From Symbiodinium natans (taxonomy: Eukaryota > Sar > Dinophyceae > Suessiales > Symbiodiniaceae): a stretch of 64,000 nucleotides of DNA. This document shows positions 35,956 to 45,353 of the stretch, piece after piece. Below the pieces are notes generated by a model. It saw only the letters and a list, made by a program, of their open reading frames with translations. It ran no database searches and was not told where the DNA came from. Made by a program: the position numbers and the translations under genes. The stretch's first letter is position 1. The number at the start of each line of letters is the position of its first letter. The stretch covers positions 298,501 to 362,500 of the forward strand of contig CAJNDS010000191.1 in the NCBI GenBank assembly GCA_905221605.1. The letters are read 5' to 3'.

Positions 35956-37255
35956 CTTCAGAACATTGTATTCAGGACAGCTGTTCCAGTCGCTCGAAGT
36001 TTAAGGTCTAGAACGGCACCCCCACATGCATCAAGAAGGAAGGAACGGGAATGATGCGGGGAGCTCCTAAAGGATCAAAGCGCCCAAAGCAGGGACCTGT
36101 CTCCACCAGCAACGATTGCTGGGGGAGCAAGTCTGTGCTCACAAAAAGAGCTAACCGTGCAGGCAGGGCTCATTCTGTGTACATGACAGAAACCGCGCTG
36201 CTGCCGGCACGCCTTGCACGCGAAACTCATCTTGGCTTGAAGACTTGGGGGCTTGGGAGGCCAGATCCATCAAGTCAAAGCTGCAAGATAAAAGGCTGCC
36301 GAGTTTCGTGTTAGTCTTCTGCCACTATTGGTGATGCCGACTGCTTGGGTCGCAAGGGTGCACTTTGGATTGCGAGCCTCTCCAACTAGTCATCACGCAG
36401 TTTGGTGCCAAAGGTGCCAAGATGTGTACTGCTGCCGGGCCACAACACAAAACGAACAGCGATACCGCTAGCAGCAGCACCTGTGGACATGAAGCCAAGA
36501 TGTCCTGGGAAGCAAGCGCTTGCAGCTCTGCACAAGTTGTTGGTTGATGTCGTCCGGGCTAAAACGACAATCGCGCTGACGCAGTTGCAGTCCCACACAC
36601 GGCAAAGAGTTCAGTCAGCGCAATTTCGGCTGCTGCTTCTGATGTCTGATATGTTCGGGGTTGCACACGAGAGCCCTGCAGGGCCAAGTGCTGATAAAGC
36701 CTGGCAGATTCACAACGTCGCAGCCGAGGATCCACGTAGTGTTTGGCGACACGCCATTTCGACATCGTCTCATGAAAAGTGTCGTGTCTTCACGCTCCCA
36801 AGCCCTAGGACAATTGGGTTGTTTTGAATTGGGGTCCCTTGTTGGAACATCTTGTTTAAAAAAGTTGTGTTTTCGAAGAAGCTAAGATAGGAATGGGAGT
36901 GCTCTTTCGGAAGCTTGTTTGGTCGGCTAAACATGCCTCAGCAACAAGACGTGCTGCTCTCGGTGGGCTTTATGTTTAGTAGCTCTGCTGCAGCTGCTTT
37001 GGTGTCCGCACTGCATACTGTCTCAACAGCCACCACTTACCGACATTCAGGCTAAAACTCTAAGTCCTGCAAGGTCAAAGTATTTTACTGCATCTGTGCG
37101 AGCCTGGCGGCTGACGAAAACGAAGAATCACCATGCAATGGCAACTTCGTGTAATACAGGGGCCTGAATACTCAGAATACGGTTTTGGGGGTTATGATAA
37201 GTATGACTACAAAGGGACCAGAAGGGAAGAGGACTAGTAACTTCTTCCGACTCCC
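35956..37255. other. No gene recognised; longest telomere-free unique segment
   Basis: A 141-codon frame (36,402-36,827, plus) has no ATG start and no recognisable domain. A family H-like scrap (GGGGTCCCTTGTTGG, CTTGTTTAAA) sits at 36,830-36,860. If a host exon exists in the window this is a reasonable place to look, but the sequence alone does not support one. Confidence 0.4.
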
Positions 37256-37318
37256 CTAAGCCCTAAACCCTAAACCCTAAACCCTAAACCCTAAACCCTA
37301 AACCCTAAACCCTAAACC
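37256..37318. repeat. Interstitial telomere-like array, CCCTAAA orientation
   Basis: Nine units. A second array of six lies at 37,432-37,480 and a short one at 37,590. Confidence 0.97.
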
Positions 37319-37959
37319 GGTAGGGACTCAGGAGTCCATGGCAGAGCTTGCGCAACGCGAACTCCAGGTCGGGATTCTCCGGCACTTGAAACGACAGGCC
37401 ACCTACTCATCCGCCCGACAAGGCCCCCCTAAACCCTAAACCCTAAACCCTAAACCCTAAACCCTAGACCCTAAACCCCCTAAGCTTCGCACCATCCAGG
37501 TTGCCACGTGGAATTCAGTGGCTGGGTTGGATTGCCTGAGTGTCTCGCTTCAGGTCTTATACTTTACTCTGCGGAAATTCAATCCACATAAACCCTAAAC
37601 CCTAAACCCAAAGAAACTTCTCAAACCGACCGACTTGACCAAACCACTCCCGAAGCTGTCCTCTTGAGGACGACGTCGGGTTGCCAACTGTGTGCCTAAA
37701 ACTCTGCAAATCCGCAGCTTGACTTGAATCATTTGGGGTTTAGGGCTGTAGTCCAGATACGTGTCCCAGTGACTGGCAACGAAGAATCCGAACTAGCCGG
37801 ATGCGCCCAAGCTTGCCTTTTTCAAAGCAGAAGTCCTACGAAATTTCCAGGGTGTAAACTCTTTTACTGTTTCTATAAAAACCCTCAAAGAAACCACTGC
37901 TTTCATATGGCCCTGATACGTCGAACCAACTCAGGCAAGCCAAACCTTCAACTACCAGC

Positions 37960-38055
37960 TAAGCCCTAAGCCCTAAGCCCTAAGCCCTAAGCCCTAAGCC
38001 CTAAGCCCTAAGCCCTAAACCCTAAACCCTAAACCCTAAACCCTAAGCCCTAAAC
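37960..38055. repeat. Telomere-like array, CCCTAAG block then CCCTAAA block
   Basis: Eight to nine CCCTAAG units are followed by four CCCTAAA units, one more CCCTAAG and one CCCTAAA. Confidence 0.95.
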
Positions 38056-38143
38056 CGCAAGCCCTGGGAGCCAGGCCGCCGTGACCGCGCGACACACGCG
38101 CAGATTGGCTTCCGGAATGCCTTGGAGAGCCTAAACCCTAAAC

Positions 38144-38271
38144 TTGGGGATGTTCCCCCCTTAATACTAACAGTAGGGTTTATAGGGTTTAGGGTTTAGG
38201 GTTTAGGGTTTAGGGTTAGGTATTCTATAGGACCGCCTATTATAATCCCTACTGATGGACTGTTCGTATAC
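38144..38271. repeat. Family A element (copy 5) interrupted by telomere-like repeats
   Basis: The left arm (TTGGGGATGTTCCCCCC, ACTAACAGT) stops at 38,174. A TTTAGGG array follows at 38,175-38,219. The right part (CCTATTATAATCCCTACT, GGACTGTTCGTATA) then resumes. Intact copies at 454 and 5,155 lack these repeats, so the telomere-like tract is a later replacement or insertion within the element. Confidence 0.75.
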
Positions 38272-38379
38272 CAACCCTACACAACATGAAAGGGCTGTCA
38301 ACGCCCCCGAGAGGCACTCAGAGAGGCACGCAGCGCGTGGTTTTGGATGGTTCAGGGTTTAGGGTAACTTTGACCCTGA

Positions 38380-38960
38380 GAAAGTTGAAGCTTCCGAGTT
38401 TGAGAGCTTATAGGTTTGAGGAATGAACTAGACAAACGAGATGGAGTTGGAAAGTTCGGAGTTCGAAAGTTTGGAGATTGAATTTTAGCAAGGCGCGTAG
38501 TTGAATTTGAATCGGGAGGAAATTTGGAAGTTTAAGAGCTTCAGGATTGAATCATACACGCATGAGAGCAAACACGGCGGAGCCGGCTTTCGAGCTCAAA
38601 AGTTCAATACCCCGTAATTTGAATTAAAACAGGGTTTCTTAAATGTGATTAAAGGAATATTCCTTACTTAAGTGTCAAGTTTGGAGTTCGCGAACTGTTC
38701 GAGCTCGAAGTTTCGATGTTTGACAGCTCTCAGGATTCGACTTGATCAGGCGTTTGAGTTTGAGACCTCGCGAGTTTAACAGTTTGAAGCTTCGAACTTT
38801 GACGCTTGACGATATTCGAGCTCGAATATTTTGGCACTTTGAACGTGTCGGAGATTCACAGTTTTGCAACACTGTGAGTTTGAAAGTTTGACAGCAGTTT
38901 GAAACAGACGATCTGGAGTGCCGGGAAAGAAACGAAGTGTGAGCCTAGACCCGAAATGCT
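38380..38960. repeat. Cryptically simple region of degenerate GTTTGAAG/GTTCGAA words
   Basis: About 580 bp with many overlapping short words of the type AGTTTGAG, AGTTCGAA and GAGCTTC, in no fixed period. A family C-like segment (ATACCCCGTAATTTGAATTA to GGAATATTCCTTACTTAAG) lies at 38,603-38,670. Confidence 0.6.
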
Positions 38961-39569
38961 GGGCCCCAAGCCCAGAATATCCCATCATACCCTGTACTGC
39001 CAGGACATTAAACCCTAAACCCTATACCCTTAACCCTAAACCCTAAGCCCTGCAAACCCCAAGGTTGAGCCCGTGAGGAATGTGCATCGAGGCCGACCAC
39101 ATTCGATCTAAGGCGAGATCACAAGCACTACGCACAGACCTTTCCACAATTTAGGTGAGGGAGAGCTTTTGGTTTAGGATCTCTGCTTGGCGAATGTTTC
39201 TACGTGCATGGGACGCCTTGAAAGTTTGGATCTCTCGACTCCCAACGTTTAAGGTCGGGAAATCGGGGAATTTGGGCCCTATGTATGTACACTTTGAGGG
39301 ATCTCTATACGGCCCTAATTCCCCCATTCCCTAGCAAGAACCAGCCAGAACCCCGAACCTTGAGCCCCAGATTGCCCCAAGTCCTCACACCTTCCCAAAT
39401 ACTCTTCACCGTCTTGGTAAAGCCTCAGGGTTTAGGGTTTAGGGTGCAGGGTTTAGGGTTTAGGGGCTCATCGTAGCCAATGGCGAAATTAGGGTAAGAG
39501 CCCCGGGCTTCCCGGCCCCTTTGGGAACTTCTGCTCGGTGCCTTCCCTTGCCAGGTTCAGCCTCACGTT
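38961..39569. other. No gene recognised
   Basis: Short telomere-like tracts at 39,009-39,050 and 39,425-39,466. Otherwise unique. Confidence 0.5.
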
Positions 39570-39622
39570 GGGTTTAGGGTTTAGGGTTTAGGGTTTAGGG
39601 TTTAGGGTTTAGGGTTTAGGGT

Positions 39623-39675
<53 letters not shown>

Positions 39676-39709
39676 GGTTTAGGCGCGGAAGGGGGGGGGG
39701 GGGGGGGGT
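39570..39709. repeat. TTTAGGG array switching to TTGAGGG, then a G run
   Basis: Seven TTTAGGG units are followed by eight TTGAGGG units, with a sharp change at 39,621. A run of about 20 G follows near 39,688-39,709. Confidence 0.95.
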
Positions 39710-40618
39710 GGAGGAGGGCGGCTGGGATGGACGGGGTTTTGGGGTTCAGGGCTTCATAGATGTTGAGGCCGATTCAAGAGACTTGCAGATACATTTGCAA
39801 AGTTAAAGCTCGCTCGGTCCAGCCCCTGGGGCGACGACACTGCTGACGAACTGAACGAGGTGCTCTGCCTGGCCTTGAAGTGCTGCGTGGATTTAGACGT
39901 ATTGGGAGTCTTTGGATGCGTCAGGGCTCATGGAAGGTCGAAGGGGGTTTGGGATATCCATGGGCCGAAAGGGCTCTCTGCCCAGAGCAAGACCTCCTGA
40001 CCGAGCCACTTTTGCACCTGAGCCGTCGGCGTGGGGCACTCGGCCCTCCTTCTGCCTCAGAGCGCGGGTTCGTGTGCAACGGGGCGCGCGCCGCGCATAC
40101 AGCGAGACAGCATCGCTTCTGCCGAGACATGCTTCCGCAAACCCTTAGGCTCTTTCGCATCTTTCTGCGGCCGGCGTCCCTTTCGGTGGGTTCCCAAAAA
40201 CATTTCCCCACCTACCTAAAGTTGCGCCTCCGAAAACACGGCCGCCGCTACAGTATGGCGGAGGGATCCAACTCTGACCCTGCTAAGGTGTGGGCTTAGG
40301 AGGGTTCTCCTTCTTATGTGCAGACCAGAGTCTCAAGAAAGAAAAACACAAGCGGTGCATATGTGATTGAGGGTGAGACCGAAGCTATCTGTGGAAAAGA
40401 ACTATAAAAATGAAATGCCAGGGTTAGCTGTCAAACGTAGGCAGGAAGTATGTGTCATATATGTGAGCTTGAGCGTCCCACGTTGCAGAGTTCGGTGTGA
40501 TGATCTTTCCGACCTGCGATCTTCGCGGGAGAGATGATGGCTTCGCTGGCTTGGCCTATAGGTTTAGGGTTTAGGGTTTAGGGTTTAGGGTTTCTGCAGC
40601 ACCATCTCCAAAGAGCGA
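39710..40618. other. No gene recognised; left flank of the large insertion
   Basis: Overlapping frames of up to 139 codons at 39,880-40,299 on both strands without a domain. A five-unit TTTAGGG array at 40,561-40,592 precedes the insertion. Confidence 0.5.
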
Positions 40619-40628
40619 ATATCGGGCG
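40619..40628 (+). repeat. Left copy of 10-bp direct repeat ATATCGGGCG
   Basis: Identical to 50,373-50,382. The two bracket the inverted A/T-rich ends. Confidence 0.6.
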
Positions 40629-40704
40629 GGTGAAGGATCAAAAAAAAAAAATTAACCCCAAGGGATCAACAAAAAATAAATAAGCATCAAAAAAAAATTA
40701 ACCC
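40629..40704 (+). repeat. Left inverted terminal region
   Basis: GGTGAAGGATCA with an A run, GGGATCAACAAAAAATAAAT, AAGCATCA with an A run, then TTAACCC. The reverse complement of 50,287-50,372 has the same unit order. Confidence 0.55.
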
Positions 40705-40723
40705 ATTTTCCTCTTGGAATACA

Positions 40724-41020
40724 GCGGGGGGGGGGGGGGTGGGGGGGGGGGGGGGGGGGTGGGGGGGGGGGTTGGGGGGGGGGGGGTTGGGGGGGTGGGG
40801 GGGGGGGGGGGGTGGGGGGGGGGGGGGGGGGGGGTGGGGGGGGAGGGGGGTGGGGGGTGGGGGGGGGGGTTTGGGGGGGGGTTGGGGGGGGTTTGGGGGG
40901 GGGTTGGGGGGGGGGGGGGGTTGGGGGGGTTGGGGGGGTTGGGGGGGTTGGGGGGGGTGGGGGGGGGGGGTTGGGGGGGTTGGGGGGTGGGGGGGGGTTT
41001 GGGGGGGGGGGGTTGGGCAG
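40724..41020. repeat. G-tract minisatellite
   Basis: About 300 bp of almost pure G on the plus strand, broken by single T or TT (GGGGGGTT-type units). There is strong potential for G-quadruplex, and assembly length may be unreliable. Pro-rich or Gly-rich frames here are artefacts. Confidence 0.97.
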
Positions 41021-41690
41021 CCCCCCCCCCCATTTGCAAACACAATGCTCGCACGATGGTGGTGGTAGTGGTTGGAAAACCTTCCATTTTCTCGATCTTT
41101 TAATAGGAAAACCTCTATTTCTTCATATTCCCACAAGAAAACCTCTATTTTCTTCACGTTTTCATAGGAAACCTCTATCATCTCTATGTTTCCATCGGAA
41201 AACCTCTATTTGCATGTATTTTAAGAAAAACTTAAACTTTTTAGTATCCCAATGGCTTCAACAAGATTCATAAAGCACGCTTTGCAGTGGCACAGCTTGA
41301 TAAAAACGCGGCGGGGTTGGGGTTGGCGCAGCCCCCCCCCCCCCACACACCCCCCCACTTGGCTTTGCAGCACGCTTTGCACAGCTTAAAAAAAACAGCG
41401 GGGGGGTTGGGGGGGGGCGCAGCCCCCCCCATTTGCAAACAATGTTCGCACGATGCGTAGAAGTGGTGGTAGTGGTTGGAAAACCTTCTAGTTTCTCGAT
41501 CTTTCAATGGGAAAACCTCTATTTCTTCATACTCCCACAAGAAACGTCTACTGTCTTCACGTTTTCATGAGAAATCCTATATTATCTCTATGTTTCCATC
41601 GGAAAAACTCTACTTCTACATGTTTTAAGCAAAAAACTTCCATTTTCTTTGCATTCCAATGGCTTCAAAGAACAATATATAATACATACT
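41021..41690. repeat. Two diverged copies of module D with an AAAACCTCTATTT ladder
   Basis: Each copy begins with a C run plus ATTTGCAAACA (41,030 and 41,430) and continues with GTGGTAGTGGTTGGAAAACC. A ladder of GGAAAACCTCTATTT-like words follows every ~30 bp. The second is preceded by a G run, CGCAG and a C run (41,400-41,430), the same hairpin as at 1.9-2.2 kb. Confidence 0.8.
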
Positions 41691-41887
41691 ACATAAAATA
41701 TAAAATATACTATATAATGAATAATAAATAATAAATTAATTAATAATAAATAATATTATATATTTTATATATTGTATATTATGTATACAGTATATATTAT
41801 ATATTATATACTTTATATTATGCATTATATGCAGTACATAATATGCAATATACAATATATGATATGCCATATATGACATATAATATA
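41691..41887. repeat. AT-rich microsatellite, left of the Copia element
   Basis: ATATAATA/TATATTATA words. Together with 49,182-49,970 it formed one AT-rich target region before the retrotransposon inserted. Confidence 0.9.
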
Positions 41888-41890
41888 CCG

Positions 41891-42093
41891 TGTGAGCTGA
41901 GGGAGCTCCCACGGAGGCGGAGCTTACCGACTCTTTTACACGCCACACAAAGAACTGCGTAGTCTCAGGGATTGGTGCTGAGCACAGGTGCTTTGGCTAT
42001 ACATCTCGATTTTAAAGATGCCTGGCACAGCCTCCTACACAAAAGAGTCTCGAGCGGAAGGCCGTAGGCATCGAGATCACACTTGTCAACACA
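41891..42093 (-). repeat. 3' LTR of the Copia element
   Basis: 203 bp. Read in the element's direction it begins TGTGTTGACAAG and ends CAGCTCACA. It matches the other LTR except for two substitutions and the absence of five bases (AGAAG) near 41,942. Confidence 0.95.
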
Positions 42094-42095
42094 CT

Positions 42096-42104
42096 CTCCC
42101 CCTC
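42096..42104 (-). promoter_or_regulatory. Polypurine tract of the Copia element
   Basis: GAGGGGGAG on the minus strand, immediately upstream of the 3' LTR. This is the expected primer site for plus-strand synthesis. Confidence 0.8.
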
Positions 42105-42191
42105 GGTAGGCGCTAGTTCGCCTGACGATCACAGTGGATCCTGCTGTAGGATCCTTGGGAGAAAAGTCAAAAGCGCCCCCAAAACAGGGTC

Positions 42192-45100
42192 TTACATGCC
42201 TGTCCGGAGTTGCCTCCGCTGTTCATCGGCCCTTTGTATGAGATCAGCTCGGTAACGCGGGTTCAGCAGATTAAGATCAATTTCAAGTTCAGTGCGACCG
42301 CGCCATTGGCGATCTAAGTAGGCTTGACCCGCGCCTGGCACTCGCCAGTTGTCATCTACGATTTGTGTTTCCATGTCAGCATACATCAGAAGAGTCCTCC
42401 TTCTTCCGGTGAAAACACGAAGCTCGTAAGCACTATTTGTCCTCACTGGGGAAAACATCCTGCTCCGGGGACCAATATGCCACCGGACGACCACAGTGGA
42501 CCTCCCGCCCGACGGAGTTTCGTAAAAATCATCGCCGCCTGCAGGCGGCAAAAGAAACAGCGCACTTTCAGGCCCTCCCCACCCCGATCTCACCCTCTCG
42601 ATCTCGACCAGGGACATCTGTACAGGCACCGGCCAACCGTGGCGAAGGCGGAGTGGAGGATCCGGAAATACTACAGGGTCGAGGTAAGCAACGTCATCGA
42701 CGTACCTAAACTCTAAAGGTTCGCCCTGCGGTACAGCAGCATCATGGGCATTCAGCTGCGCTGCTTGAGCATCTAGCAACATCGCCCACTCCCGATCCCG
42801 AGCAGCTGCATAAGCATCACGTTCAGGCTCCGGCTCTGGAAACCTAACGGGCATGGGGGGTCGGTGTGGGGGCATAGGAGGTGGCAGCAACTGCTCATCG
42901 TCAGCGTCGTCCCTCGTAATCTCTGGTCGGCGATGGACCTCAAAAGGGAGATTATCCTCCTCAAGAGGTTCAAACTCTGGAGGCTCCGATTCTGGATCCG
43001 ACTCAGGCTCTCGCGCGGGCCTTGTAGTAAAGTAAACCCAAGCATGATCCGCAACCCTCCTAACTACCTCCCACACAGCAATCACTGAAATTGTCCACAA
43101 AATCAAAAGCAAGTAAAGGGTCCAATTGTCTGAGTCGTTAGACTCCGTCACCTCGACAACCTCACGGCTGCCCTCAGAAGGATTCACACAGAGCGAAATC
43201 ACCATGGAGCCCAAGATCTTAGCCAACCTTTGAACCTTGGAAGGCAAAACCGAGCCCTTAGCGGAGCCCATCCCAAGCAAACCCCGAAGCAAGTCCAGTC
43301 GCGGAGCTTGGAGAGGCTTGGTTCCAATATCCGCAGTATTAGAAGCACCTTCTAGGTGCATCACCTCCCATTGGAATAAGGCGACCTTTTCCCTTAACGC
43401 TCCTGCTCGAATTTTTAAATGTCTCGTCCGCCATGAATTCGTGTCAGCCGCCAGGACGCCAACAGCTGCTGAGTTGTCGTTCAACAGCACTTTCCGGTAG
43501 CTGCCTGCGGGATAAATCTCATCAAGAAGACAAGCTATGGCGTCGCCCATGTTGTGTCCCTGAATGGTGGAGATTAACTCCGCTTCACATGTCGATTGGG
43601 CAATAAACGGCTGACGACTCGACACCCAGGACACGCAACAACCACGCCAGTAAATAATCACGCATTCTTGAGACCTCGACCCCTCCGGGGCGAACCCCGC
43701 GTCAGTGTGAACCTCTAAAAGGCCTCCGTCTTGCAAAGCCTTCTGAATCTCAGCCCTCTTCTCAGGGAGGGTCATCGAGAATCTCAATCCCAAGGATGAC
43801 GTCGTGGCAAGGTAACCCAGGACTCCAAGCGCCGCCTTGCACGCTTCACGCGGCCTCCTTGACATAACAGACGCTATCCTTGAGCAGGAATACGCCACGT
43901 CAGGGCGGGTACGCACAGCAATCCACAAGAGTTCGCCCACCAGCTGCTGGCATTCTTTCAACGCATCGCTGTCAGGCTCCACCTCGCCCTCCTGGGGCAA
44001 ATGTCGGGCCAACGGCACCTGCTGCGGTACCACGTCAGAGTGACGATCCAACATGCCGCGGACATACGACGTTTGATGCACACACAACTCCTCACCCTTC
44101 TCATCCCAATGCAACTCCAAACCGTCAAAACGAAGCGGCTCACTTTCTCCAATCCTACCTACAAACTCAACAGCGCCGCAATCCCAAGTCTGCTTGATAC
44201 ACCCGTAGATCGCTGTCAAATACGGTTTTCGAGTAGCTGCCAAAAAATCATCTACATAAACAGCCAGCCAACCAACCAACACTCCGGTTTCAACAGCGTC
44301 CTCAGCCGAATCCACCAAGAAGATCAGCCAAACGCTGGAGTCAGACACACAGGCCTTGAAACGCAAAGCGCCCGCCTCAACCAGAACAACCATGACCCTC
44401 AAGGTATCATTGCGATGCAACGACCAATCGCGAGGGCTAGTATCTAGCCCATACACCGCCAACTCAACCTTCCACTTTTCGCGAGCTGACACCAGGCCCT
44501 TTCGAACCAACGATCGCGGCGGGACAGGGATCACAATCTGGGTCTTACCTCTTGCTGCAGCTCGAAGATCACGGGGCCGTGCCGGGGCATTCAAGAAGGC
44601 TGTTGACACATCCCACGTCGCAATGTCATGCTTGTGGAAAACAGCTTCAGCAAGCAGAACCCGGAGAAGACTCACGTCCACTCCTCCCGCGTAAGTAGCC
44701 ATCCGCCGCTCCAAACTGCTCTCGCCCACATTTGGCAGCGCATTGCCGCACACCACAATACGACATTTGTAACGGCCGCTCACGGCCTTTCGCGTGAAAA
44801 CAGTTTTTGACGGCACTTGAGTGACTTCCGCTCCCGACGCAACCCACGCAGCAATCGTGTCATCGTCCACCCGAATCAAAGCCTTCTTGGTCTCTAGCAA
44901 CGACGTTAACTCGGCTTGTGTAGCCCTTTCCCAATTTTCATCCCACTCGGCCATCACCTCCTCATTCGTGAACGTTCTGGTTTGTAGAAATTGAGGGAGC
45001 TCACAAGCATTCTCATCAGCATCGCTCGTGCTGGGGATCATTTGGCCTTCAAGTTTACAAGCACGCAACCAAGTCAGCTCTTGCTCAATCTGTTGCATCA

Positions 45101-45353
45101 CCTCAGTGACACTGGTCATTAGCTGGGCCGTCTCAGCAGCATCTGTGGAATTCTCTCCTCCACTTAGTTCTCCCTTAAGCTGCCTTGCTTCACGGCTGAG
45201 CAGCGCCTTCAAACCTCGCTGGCACAAGTCCGCATCAACCAACACGTGACCGCTATCCAAGCAATCATCAGACGGGGCTCTCAACGGCAGCTCCGAGGCG
45301 ATCATCCTACTTTCAACATCACACGTATCAACACAAGACAACGGGCGAAGCAT
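42192..45353 (-). CDS. Copia reverse transcriptase-RNase H with long C-terminal tail
   Basis: 1,053 codons from ATG at 45,353. About 128 residues of linker come first. The reverse transcriptase follows (~130-400), with the first catalytic Asp in WDVSTAFLN (D248) and YVDD at 366-369. A Copia RNase H follows (~545-681), with acidic residues D551, E590, D626 and D675 and the hallmark ending ADIGTKPL. All catalytic residues are present, so an active polymerase is plausible. After RNase H the protein continues for 372 residues: a hydrophobic segment at about 744-764 that looks membrane-spanning, then a Glu/Pro-rich stretch (~780-845), then about 200 residues I do not recognise. It overlaps the upstream integrase frame by 52 bases in the -1 frame and may be expressed by frameshifting or reinitiation. 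A sequence indel in the TTTTT run at about 45,371-45,375 is an alternative. Confidence 0.93.
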   Translation of the reverse strand: MLRPLSCVDTCDVESRMIASELPLRAPSDDCLDSGHVLVDADLCQRGLKALLSREARQLKGELSGGENSTDAAETAQLMTSVTEVMQQIEQELTWLRACKLEGQMIPSTSDADENACELPQFLQTRTFTNEEVMAEWDENWERATQAELTSLLETKKALIRVDDDTIAAWVASGAEVTQVPSKTVFTRKAVSGRYKCRIVVCGNALPNVGESSLERRMATYAGGVDVSLLRVLLAEAVFHKHDIATWDVSTAFLNAPARPRDLRAAARGKTQIVIPVPPRSLVRKGLVSAREKWKVELAVYGLDTSPRDWSLHRNDTLRVMVVLVEAGALRFKACVSDSSVWLIFLVDSAEDAVETGVLVGWLAVYVDDFLAATRKPYLTAIYGCIKQTWDCGAVEFVGRIGESEPLRFDGLELHWDEKGEELCVHQTSYVRGMLDRHSDVVPQQVPLARHLPQEGEVEPDSDALKECQQLVGELLWIAVRTRPDVAYSCSRIASVMSRRPREACKAALGVLGYLATTSSLGLRFSMTLPEKRAEIQKALQDGGLLEVHTDAGFAPEGSRSQECVIIYWRGCCVSWVSSRQPFIAQSTCEAELISTIQGHNMGDAIACLLDEIYPAGSYRKVLLNDNSAAVGVLAADTNSWRTRHLKIRAGALREKVALFQWEVMHLEGASNTADIGTKPLQAPRLDLLRGLLGMGSAKGSVLPSKVQRLAKILGSMVISLCVNPSEGSREVVEVTESNDSDNWTLYLLLILWTISVIAVWEVVRRVADHAWVYFTTRPAREPESDPESEPPEFEPLEEDNLPFEVHRRPEITRDDADDEQLLPPPMPPHRPPMPVRFPEPEPERDAYAAARDREWAMLLDAQAAQLNAHDAAVPQGEPLEFRYVDDVAYLDPVVFPDPPLRLRHGWPVPVQMSLVEIERVRSGWGGPESALFLLPPAGGDDFYETPSGGRSTVVVRWHIGPRSRMFSPVRTNSAYELRVFTGRRRTLLMYADMETQIVDDNWRVPGAGQAYLDRQWRGRTELEIDLNLLNPRYRADLIQRADEQRRQLRTGM

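Noticed and set aside
36402-36827. 141-codon frame as a host gene
   Set aside because: It has no ATG, competing frames on the other strand and no recognisable domain or splice context.
40687-41273. Pro-rich and Gly-rich frames that look like structural proteins
   Set aside because: They are translations of a G homopolymer tract.
41090-41640. CRISPR-like ladder of short repeats and spacers
   Set aside because: The repeats are only 13-15 bp, vary in sequence, and the spacers themselves resemble each other between the two module copies. The context is eukaryotic and there is no cas gene.
44001-44447. Plus-strand frames inside the Copia element (up to 148 codons)
   Set aside because: They are shadows of the minus-strand reverse transcriptase frame, with no domain of their own.
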